A DNA stretch of 10,523 nt from assembly GCA_046759185.1 (NCBI GenBank), contig JBHIBO010000042.1:1-10523 (forward strand), written 5' to 3'. This document shows, one piece after another, positions 6,061 to 10,523 of this stretch (the first letter of the stretch is position 1; each line of letters opens with the position of its first letter). Source of the stretch: JAJISK01 sp046759185 (GTDB lineage Archaea; Thermoplasmatota; Thermoplasmata; RBG-16-68-12; JAJISG01). A program made the translations under genes and the position numbers. The notes under the pieces are model-generated. The model saw only the letters and a list, made by a program, of their open reading frames with translations, had not been told where the DNA came from and ran no database searches.

Positions 6061-6539
6061 TAGGGGCCACCTGCGTAGTACTCCATGGGGTAGGGAGCCA
6101 TCTGGAGGGCACGCCGGTAGACGAAATACTCCACCACGAAGTAGAGGGCGCCCAGGAGGATGGCCGCGTACAGGATGTAGAGGAGCCGCTGGAAGTCCAC
6201 GAAGAAGGAGAAGCCAAGGAAACTGAGGCTGATGAGCCCTCCGGTTAGCACGAAGTGCACCCAGGCCAACTTCGCCACCTGACGCCCCATCCCGAAGGCG
6301 GCGCGGCCGGCCAGCCCGCGGTTGAAGAAGGCCGTGAGGGCGGCCAGGACGGTGACGGCGATGCCCAGGGGGAGGACGGTGGTCTCGAGGTTGAGCACGT
6401 CATCCAACACGCCCGGGGGAAGGAGTTGACCGAGCAGGTTGGGAAGGGTGCGCAGGAGGAGGATGGGGACGATGACAAAAGGAATCGCGTTGGCGATGCC
6501 TGAGACCACAGCGCGACCCGGACGGTACCTCGCCTCCAC
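6057..6539 (-). CDS. Four-helix membrane protein, unknown function
   Basis: 160 residues with hydrophobic segments at about 14-32, 52-72, 90-111 and 118-139, then a Tyr/Pro/Gly-rich cytosolic-looking tail (YPMEYYAGGPY at 150-160). The GTG start at 6539 abuts the TAG stop of the upstream gene with no gap, so translation is probably coupled. Its stop TAG (6059-6057) overlaps the stop of the convergent thiolase gene in a shared CTAG. I do not recognise the family. Together with the anchored glycoprotein-like gene upstream it forms a membrane pair that may work as a unit (inference). Confidence 0.75.
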   Translation of the reverse strand: MEARYRPGRAVVSGIANAIPFVIVPILLLRTLPNLLGQLLPPGVLDDVLNLETTVLPLGIAVTVLAALTAFFNRGLAGRAAFGMGRQVAKLAWVHFVLTGGLISLSFLGFSFFVDFQRLLYILYAAILLGALYFVVEYFVYRRALQMAPYPMEYYAGGPY

Positions 6540-7373
6540 CTAGCCCCCCCCAGGATCCCATCGCACGACCGAGTCGTTCGCCACCGCAAGCCCGCCGGGT
6601 AAGGTCAGCTCCACACGCACCGTCAGGTCCTGGGGCCGGGTGGCCAGGTCGGCGCCTGCAGCGGCCGAGACCTGGAAGGTCGCGTTGTCTCGCGAGAGCC
6701 CACCAAGGGGGATGACCTCGGTGGTGTTGCCCAGGAGGGCTCCGGTCTCGTTGAAGACCGTGATGCGGGCGGCCGTGGTGCCCTGAAGGAAGGGGGCCGT
6801 CTCGACCGTGTAGGGCACGCTCCAGAGGAAGGCCGTCCCATTGAGGGTCAGGGTACTGTTCGGCAGATCGACCGTTGCCTGTTGGATGAGGGGGTCGATG
6901 GTCTGCTGGAAGGTGAAGGAGGCCCCGAAGTCGATGAAGCTCCGGGTCGTCGTGCCGGCGATGCCCAGGGTGAAGTTCACCTCCGCCGGCCGGAAGATTA
7001 GGGCCCCAGACGTGGCCAAGGGTATCAAGTCGATGGGCACGCTCACGTCGATGAGGGTCTGCTCCCCCACGGGCGCTGTCGCCGGCGGGGTCTGATAGTC
7101 AGAGATCTGGATCCCACCCACGGACGCCTGGACGAACAGGCTCAGGTTTGTGAGGTCATGATACCCGTTGTTCTCCAACCCAAAGGTCGTGTCCAGGTAG
7201 ATCCGCCCATCCTGAAAGCGGGCGCTCGTCGCGTCCAGCTGAGGAGGGAGGATGGCCAGGTTCCCGGGAAGCACCAGGGCCATGGTGGTCAAGACCAGGG
7301 CCACGAACAGGAGGAGGGAGCCGATGGCCGAGATCCGAATGACCAGCAGTCCGCCGCGGCCCCTAACTTGCAA
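6540..7373 (-). CDS. Membrane-anchored surface protein rich in N-glycosylation sequons, unknown function
   Basis: 277 residues: one hydrophobic helix (about 10-36), then a 240-residue region dominated by alternating polar/hydrophobic beta-strand-like segments, expected outside the cell. Eight Asn-x-Ser/Thr sequons occur at Asn76, 133, 172, 178, 208, 216, 230 and 266, dense enough to suggest an archaeal N-glycosylated protein. The stretch LENNGYHDLTNLSLFVQAS (66-84) recalls LEA14/WHy-type beta-sandwich proteins, but this is only an impression. The start is TTG 7373, which overlaps the end of purA by 11 bases; GAGGG sits about 8 bases before it within purA. The next gene follows with no gap. 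Function unknown; a structural or sensor partner for the downstream membrane protein is possible. Confidence 0.75.
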   Translation of the reverse strand: MQVRGRGGLLVIRISAIGSLLLFVALVLTTMALVLPGNLAILPPQLDATSARFQDGRIYLDTTFGLENNGYHDLTNLSLFVQASVGGIQISDYQTPPATAPVGEQTLIDVSVPIDLIPLATSGALIFRPAEVNFTLGIAGTTTRSFIDFGASFTFQQTIDPLIQQATVDLPNSTLTLNGTAFLWSVPYTVETAPFLQGTTAARITVFNETGALLGNTTEVIPLGGLSRDNATFQVSAAAGADLATRPQDLTVRVELTLPGGLAVANDSVVRWDPGGG

Positions 7374-8676
7374 CCTGCGTCCCTCGGAGGTCCAACGTGG
7401 CTTCCCGCGCGGGACCCACCGAGACGAGGCCGACGGGCACCCCGGTTTCGCGGGAGAGGAGATTAAGGTAGGCCCTCATCTCCCCTGGCAGCTCGTCATA
7501 GCCCTTCTTAACGACTTTCACCCAGCTATCCTCGCTGATATCCTGCCACCCAGGGACCTCCTCGTAGACCGGTCGGCAGGCATCGAACACCCGCATGCTC
7601 GCGGGGAACTCCCGGAGCGTCTCCCCATCGTGCTCGTAGGCGACGCAGACCTTCAGGGGATCCAGCCCGCCCAGGACGTCCAACTTCGTGACGGCCAGGT
7701 AGTCCAGCGCGTTGATGCGGGCGGCGTAGCGGACCATGACCAAGTCCAACCAGCCGATGCGCCGCGGGCGACCCGTCGTGGTCCCGTACTCGCCCAGGGA
7801 CTTGTCACGAAGATAGGACGCTTCCTCCCCCCCAAGCTCCGACGGGAACGGGCCCGTGCCAACGCGGCTCGTAAAGGCCTTGGCAACCCCGATGACCTGG
7901 TTGAGGTAACGGACCCCCACCCCCGAGCCCACGGAGGCGGCCCCTACGACCACGTTGGAGGAGGTGCCGTAAGGGTAGATCCCGTGGTCGATATCGAGGT
8001 GCGTGCCCTGGGCCGCCTCGAAGAGGACCTCCTTTCCCTCCAGCAGGGCCTCGTGGAGGAGGAGGGAGGTGTCGGCGACATAGGCCGCCAACCCCTTTCC
8101 CCAAGCACGGGACGCATCGAACAGCCCGTCTTCGGAGAGGCCGTCCTCCCCCCCATACGCCTTCAGCATCCGTCGCTTCATGGGGACGAGGGAGGCGAGT
8201 CGCTCCTTGAGGGCCTCCTCGTCCACCAAGTCCCCTATCCGAAGACCAATCCGAGCCACCTTGTCTTCGAAGGTCGGGCCGATGCCCCGCATGGTGGTCC
8301 CCGCCTTCAGCCCCCTCTTCAACGCCTCCTCCAGGCCATCCAACGTTTTGTGATAAGGCATCACGACGTGGGCCCGTTCGCTGATCCGCAGGTTATCCAC
8401 GGGATAGCCCCGCTCTTCCAGATCCTCGATCTCCCCTAGGAGGACCTCCGGGTCCACTACGACCCCGTTGCCCACCAGGTTCATCTTTTCCGGGCGGAGG
8501 ATTCCGCTGGGAATGAGGTGGAAGCGAAACACGTCCTCCCCGATCATGACGGTGTGCCCGGCGTTGGAGCCGCCGTTGAAGCGGACCACCACGTCCGCGT
8601 CCCGGGCGCAGAAGTCGACGATCTTCCCCTTTCCCTCGTCCCCCCACTGGGTCCCAACCACAACGGTTCCGGGCAT
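7363..8676 (-). CDS. purA: Adenylosuccinate synthetase
   Basis: 437 residues, normal for the family. It catalyses GTP-dependent joining of IMP and aspartate to adenylosuccinate, the first committed step from IMP to AMP, in the cytosol. Motifs: GTQWGDEGKGKIVD (8-21), with catalytic Asp13 and the GDEGKGK phosphate loop; NGGSNAGHTV (34-43), with catalytic His41; TTMRGIGPTFEDK (IMP binding); EAAQGTHLDIDHG; and GTTTGRPRRIGWLD. ATG 8676 is chosen because MPGTVVVGTQWGDEG is the standard family N-terminus; the frame stays open upstream to 8964, but that stretch has no family likeness. A TATA-like box 30 bases before the ATG and lack of a Shine-Dalgarno suggest a leaderless mRNA. The last 11 bases overlap the next gene, placing two unknown membrane proteins in its transcription unit. 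Confidence 0.97.
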   Translation of the reverse strand: MPGTVVVGTQWGDEGKGKIVDFCARDADVVVRFNGGSNAGHTVMIGEDVFRFHLIPSGILRPEKMNLVGNGVVVDPEVLLGEIEDLEERGYPVDNLRISERAHVVMPYHKTLDGLEEALKRGLKAGTTMRGIGPTFEDKVARIGLRIGDLVDEEALKERLASLVPMKRRMLKAYGGEDGLSEDGLFDASRAWGKGLAAYVADTSLLLHEALLEGKEVLFEAAQGTHLDIDHGIYPYGTSSNVVVGAASVGSGVGVRYLNQVIGVAKAFTSRVGTGPFPSELGGEEASYLRDKSLGEYGTTTGRPRRIGWLDLVMVRYAARINALDYLAVTKLDVLGGLDPLKVCVAYEHDGETLREFPASMRVFDACRPVYEEVPGWQDISEDSWVKVVKKGYDELPGEMRAYLNLLSRETGVPVGLVSVGPAREATLDLRGTQVAS

Positions 8677-8696
8677 AGCAGGGCTGGGATGGGCGG

Positions 8697-8712
8697 GGTG
8701 GTAAAAGCCACC
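8697..8712 (-). promoter_or_regulatory. purA TATA-like box inside a 5-bp inverted repeat
   Basis: On the minus strand GGTGG-CTTTTA-CCACC: the CTTTTA box (8707-8702) is flanked exactly by inverted arms (plus-strand GGTGG 8697-8701 and CCACC 8708-8712). The T-run begins 30 bases before the purA ATG, giving leaderless spacing. The arms could be a regulator operator covering the TATA element or could be chance. Confidence 0.5.
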
Positions 8713-8748
8713 TATGGCCAGGCGGGAGGCCCACGACCTCCCCGGGCG

Positions 8749-8954
8749 AAAAAGAGGGGGGCTGCCAGGCGGCGCGCCGATCGAAGGCCAGACAGGCGTT
8801 GAAGGGGGTCGATGTCCAATACCTGGGGTCCGACTCTGGGCACGCCATCGCCAACCCGAGGTCTCCTGGCAGCCGACATTGGGACCATCGGCCGCAGGGT
8901 CTGAGCGGGCGACGTTCGGCGTCGCCTCCTCCATCCCACGGCCGCACCTCGGAC
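8749..8954 (-). ncRNA. Candidate structured RNA in the purA / KaiC-like spacer
   Basis: This stretch has no convincing coding frame but is organised like an RNA gene on the minus strand. Upstream, TTTATATA (8983-8976) predicts a transcript starting near 8954. Reading 5' to 3': GGCCG-T-GGG pairs with CCC-TG-CGGCC and encloses a perfect 7-bp hairpin (GGCGACG/CGTCGCC, 8926-8908). Then GGCTGCCAGG (8874-8865) pairs perfectly with CCTGGCAGCC (8769-8760) and encloses nested GGCGT/ACGCC and GTCG/CGAC pairings. A T5 tract (8753-8749) follows the closing stem within seven bases. I found no RNase P, SRP or tRNA signature. GC-rich DNA gives some pairings by chance, so ends and identity are tentative. Confidence 0.35.
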
Positions 8955-8975
8955 TCAAGCCCATGTGTTACAGAA

Positions 8976-8983
8976 TATATAAA
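8976..8983 (-). promoter_or_regulatory. Strong TATA box TTTATATA, minus strand, flanked by AGAAT/ATTCT arms
   Basis: The minus strand reads AGAAT-TTATAT-ATTCT and contains TTTATATA, a near-consensus archaeal TATA element and the most AT-rich spot in the window. It is over 290 bases from purA, too far to be its core promoter, so it points to another minus-strand transcript. The element is nearly symmetric and could also fire rightward, toward 9004 and the KaiC-like gene. Confidence 0.5.
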
Positions 8984-9024
8984 TTCTACGATTGGTAGAG
9001 CATGCCTAGTCGATTCCCCGCGGT

Positions 9025-9042
9025 ATCGAGAAACCTCTCGAT
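9025..9042 (+). promoter_or_regulatory. Hairpin/inverted repeat upstream of the KaiC-like gene
   Basis: ATCGAG-AAACCT-CTCGAT, a perfect 6-bp inverted repeat, ends 3 bases before GCTTTTT. It could be a terminator for a rightward transcript from the AT-rich box at 8976, or an operator just upstream of the 9046 TATA box. A further CGAT copy lies at 9011-9014. Confidence 0.3.
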
Positions 9043-9045
9043 GGC

Positions 9046-9053
9046 TTTTTATA
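9046..9053 (+). promoter_or_regulatory. TATA-like box for the KaiC-like gene
   Basis: TTTTTATA in GGCTTTTTATAG. Initiation about 25 bases downstream falls near 9075, leaving about 36 bases of leader with room for the Shine-Dalgarno at 9094. A second GCTTTTT occurs exactly 20 bases downstream (9064-9070). Confidence 0.5.
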
Positions 9054-9093
9054 GCGTACCCCAGCTTTTTGCGGCTACCCTACCTGGATGTGC

Positions 9094-9100
9094 GAGGGGG
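9094..9100 (+). promoter_or_regulatory. Shine-Dalgarno deciding the GTG start of the KaiC-like gene
   Basis: GAGGGGG ends 10 bases before GTG 9111. The alternative in-frame GTG at 9090 has no such site upstream and would add seven residues with no family likeness, so 9111 is preferred. Confidence 0.5.
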
Positions 9101-9110
9101 TCCTGGATTG

Positions 9111-9818
9111 GTGGAGCCTGCGAGGATCAAGACCCGTGTCACCGGCCTTGACGAAAGGCTGCAGGGTGGGATTCCGGACGGTTTTCTGGTCCTCGTGGCC
9201 GGTCCGGCAGGGAGCCTGAAATCTAGCATTGCGTACCGGATTCTCTACTACGAAGCCCTGGAGCGGGGGGCCAAAGGGCTCTACGTCTCCCTGGAGCAAA
9301 GCCGTGAGAGTCTGGAGAATCAGGCCCGGAGTCTCGGCCTCCAGCCAGAAAAAGCGGACACCCTCCGGATTTTGGACCTCCGGGAGCTTCGACGCGAGCT
9401 ACGAGGTGCCCAGGGTCCTCGCGATTGGTTTGCTGGCCTGGGGGCACAGCTCGCCCGGTACAACAAGGAAGTGGGGATTGAGCTGCTCGCCGTGGACTCG
9501 TTGAACGCGCTGTATGCGCTGACGGACGTCCGCGAGCCCCGCCGCGAGATCTTCGACTTCTTCGAGGACCTGCGCGACCTCCAGGCGACGGCAGTCCTCA
9601 TCGGTGAGACACCCCGGGACGGGACCTTCGAACCCTTTCACGTGGTGGAGTTCCTGGCGGACGGGATCATTCACCTCAACATGAAGGAAATCGATGTAGG
9701 GCTCACACGGAGCGTGCGCCGGTACATTGCCGTGGTCAAGCTGCGGGGGGTCAAACACGACCTCGACTACCATCCCCTCATCGTGGACAAGGACCAGTTT
9801 GAGATCGTGGGGGAGTAG
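9111..9818 (+). CDS. KaiC/RadA-like (RAD55-type) single-domain ATPase
   Basis: 235 residues, one RecA-fold domain. TGLDERLQGGIPDG (11-24) is the usual KaiC entry motif. Walker A is AGPAGSLKSS (30-39), with Lys37; Leu replaces the Gly normally before that Lys. A YVSLEQSRESL segment (58-68) carries acidic residues equivalent to the KaiC catalytic glutamates. Walker B is IELLAVDS (123-130), with Asp129. The C-terminal RRYIAVVKLRGVKHD (203-217) fits the family's K-x-RG-x-x-H motif used for ATP binding across subunits, so hexamer formation is likely. Archaeal relatives are mostly uncharacterised and tied to signalling or regulation. A putative membrane sensor gene follows after 21 bases with a strong Shine-Dalgarno, so the two are probably co-transcribed. 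The frame is open upstream to 8799, but that stretch looks non-coding. Confidence 0.88.
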   Translation: MEPARIKTRVTGLDERLQGGIPDGFLVLVAGPAGSLKSSIAYRILYYEALERGAKGLYVSLEQSRESLENQARSLGLQPEKADTLRILDLRELRRELRGAQGPRDWFAGLGAQLARYNKEVGIELLAVDSLNALYALTDVREPRREIFDFFEDLRDLQATAVLIGETPRDGTFEPFHVVEFLADGIIHLNMKEIDVGLTRSVRRYIAVVKLRGVKHDLDYHPLIVDKDQFEIVGE

Positions 9819-9839
9819 GCCCCCGCGGAGGGGCCTTCT

Positions 9840-10523
9840 GTGAGCTCCACTGCCTTCCTCTCCCTGGGCGCCCTGCTGATCAACGGGATCCTCTTCGGTT
9901 ACATCGCCTTCCGGGGTCCCCGCGGGATGACGGCCCGCCTCTTCACGGCCCTGCTCTTCGTCTTCGCCCTCTGGGCCCTGCCCGAGACCCTCACCCGACT
10001 CGACGGTGGCTGGACGGAGACAGAACTCCTGCTCCTGATCCGGATCCTTCAGACCGCGCTCTCCTTCATCCCTGGCATCTTGGCCCACATCGCCCTGGCC
10101 TATCCCCGGCCGCACCCTTTCTTGGATCGGCCGTGGGGGCTCTTGGCCATCTACACCCCCTCCCTCATCTTCGCCGCCCTGGTCTGGGGCGGCGACGCCA
10201 TCGTCGGCGGCGTGGGTCAAGGACTGTTGGGACCCGCCAACATCCCGGGCTCGGCTTACATCCCCATCGCCAGCCTCTACGCGGCCATCATCTTTTTCGC
10301 CCTCGGCTACCTGGCCCGGAATTACCTGCGCGAGGAGGACCGCCGGGCGAAGCGGCGCTACCTCTTCCTCCTCGTCGGAGTGGGCATCGGCGTGATCGGG
10401 GCCACGATCACGGAGATCTACGGCCCCTTCATCTTCGGCACGGAGGTCCGCCTCGGCCTGGGGACTCTCTACACGACCGCCTTCGCCGCTCTGGCGACCT
10501 TCGCGATCTTCCGCTACGGCTTC
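9840..10523 (+). CDS. Multi-helix membrane protein resembling the 7TM sensor region of histidine kinases, partial
   Basis: 228 residues are visible, open to the right edge. It starts at GTG 9840, 6 bases after GGAGGGG (9827-9833). Read by hand it has about seven hydrophobic helices: SLGALLINGILFGYIAF near 8-24, LFTALLFVFALWALP near 33-47, LIRILQTALSFIPGILAHIAL near 63-83, WGLLAIYTPSLIFAALVW near 96-113, then three further segments (IPIASLYAAIIFFALGYLA; YLFLLVGVGIGVIGATI; LYTTAFAALATFAIF). The motif LAHIALAYPRPHPFLDR after helix 3 resembles the F/Y-PRP segment of 7TM regions in front of histidine kinases or related sensors. No kinase, HAMP or PAS domain is reached, so the output domain is unknown. 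Adjacent to the KaiC-like ATPase, suggesting a sensor/ATPase pair (inference). Confidence 0.75.
   Translation, partial: MSSTAFLSLGALLINGILFGYIAFRGPRGMTARLFTALLFVFALWALPETLTRLDGGWTETELLLLIRILQTALSFIPGILAHIALAYPRPHPFLDRPWGLLAIYTPSLIFAALVWGGDAIVGGVGQGLLGPANIPGSAYIPIASLYAAIIFFALGYLARNYLREEDRRAKRRYLFLLVGVGIGVIGATITEIYGPFIFGTEVRLGLGTLYTTAFAALATFAIFRYGF

Noticed and set aside
8717..8772. Repeated GCCAGGCGG (near 8717 and 8763) as a repeat array
   Set aside because: Only two short GC-rich copies with no regular spacing; no CRISPR or repeat family is supported anywhere in the window.
8749..8960. RNase P RNA or SRP RNA in the purA spacer
   Set aside because: I looked on both strands for the conserved RNase P core sequences and the SRP helix 8 motif and saw neither, so the RNA candidate is left unnamed.
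8677..8964. N-terminal extension of purA to an upstream ATG at 8964
   Set aside because: The added 96 residues look like translated spacer (Pro/Arg/Ser-rich, no family likeness), while MPGTVVVGTQWGDEG at 8676 is the standard start with a TATA-like box at the right distance.
8984..9042. tRNA-like pieces (GGTAGAGC resembling a D arm, GGTATCGAGAAACC resembling a T arm)
   Set aside because: No 7-bp acceptor stem, anticodon arm or standard T-loop fits around them, and spacing is wrong. Probably chance.
8799..9110. N-terminal extension of the KaiC-like gene to 8799
   Set aside because: It crosses the TATA elements and hairpin and has low-complexity translation with no KaiC likeness; the Shine-Dalgarno points to GTG 9111.
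9399..10220. Minus-strand frame opposite the KaiC-like and 7TM genes
   Set aside because: It spans two well-supported plus-strand genes and their junction, with a low-complexity acidic translation.

Overview
The window looks like a GC-rich archaeon, most likely a euryarchaeal lineage near Thermoplasmatota (inference from content). Support comes from an archaeal replication factor C small subunit carrying an intein, a TtuA/Ncs6-type tRNA thiolase, a KaiC/RadA-like ATPase, short TATA-like boxes (shared core GCTTTWA/TTTTTA) placed so that some mRNAs would be leaderless, frequent GTG and TTG starts, and no sigma-70-type promoters. Genes are tightly packed, with start/stop overlaps and one convergent stop overlap.

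Left block (bases 1-5016, minus strand, transcribed right to left). In order of transcription: a 580-residue protein with an N-terminal multi-helix membrane domain resembling the 7TM domain of the transglutaminase-associated family, fused to a RimK-like (alpha-L-glutamate ligase-related) ATP-grasp domain; a membrane-anchored subtilisin-like protease joined to it by a 4-base TTGA stop/start overlap; a small three-helix membrane protein; a cytosolic trypsin-fold (Nal1-like) protease that overlaps that gene by 41 bases; and, behind its own TATA-like box, replication factor C small subunit. RFC is interrupted after residue 74 by a Ser1 intein with LAGLIDADG endonuclease signatures and leaves the window inside the intein. 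The ligase-plus-proteases cluster is the main candidate for a little-described system.

Middle block. A divergent promoter region (5017-5136) also serves a plus-strand TtuA/Ncs6-type thiolase (5137-6060). It ends convergently, sharing a CTAG stop palindrome with a three-gene minus-strand run (8676 to 6057): purA, then a membrane-anchored protein with eight N-glycosylation sequons, then a four-helix membrane protein. The last two are joined to the gene before by overlap or direct abutment.

Right block. The longest spacer (8677-9110) separates purA from a plus-strand KaiC-like ATPase and a partial multi-helix membrane protein resembling the 7TM sensor region of histidine kinases. The spacer holds a near-consensus TTTATATA box on the minus strand, roughly 200 bases with nested inverted repeats including a perfect 10-bp stem, and a T5 tract just after that stem. 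It is therefore a candidate for an unannotated structured RNA. Two TATA-like elements there sit between the arms of short inverted repeats, and the KaiC-like gene has a hairpin and a repeated GCTTTTT element upstream.
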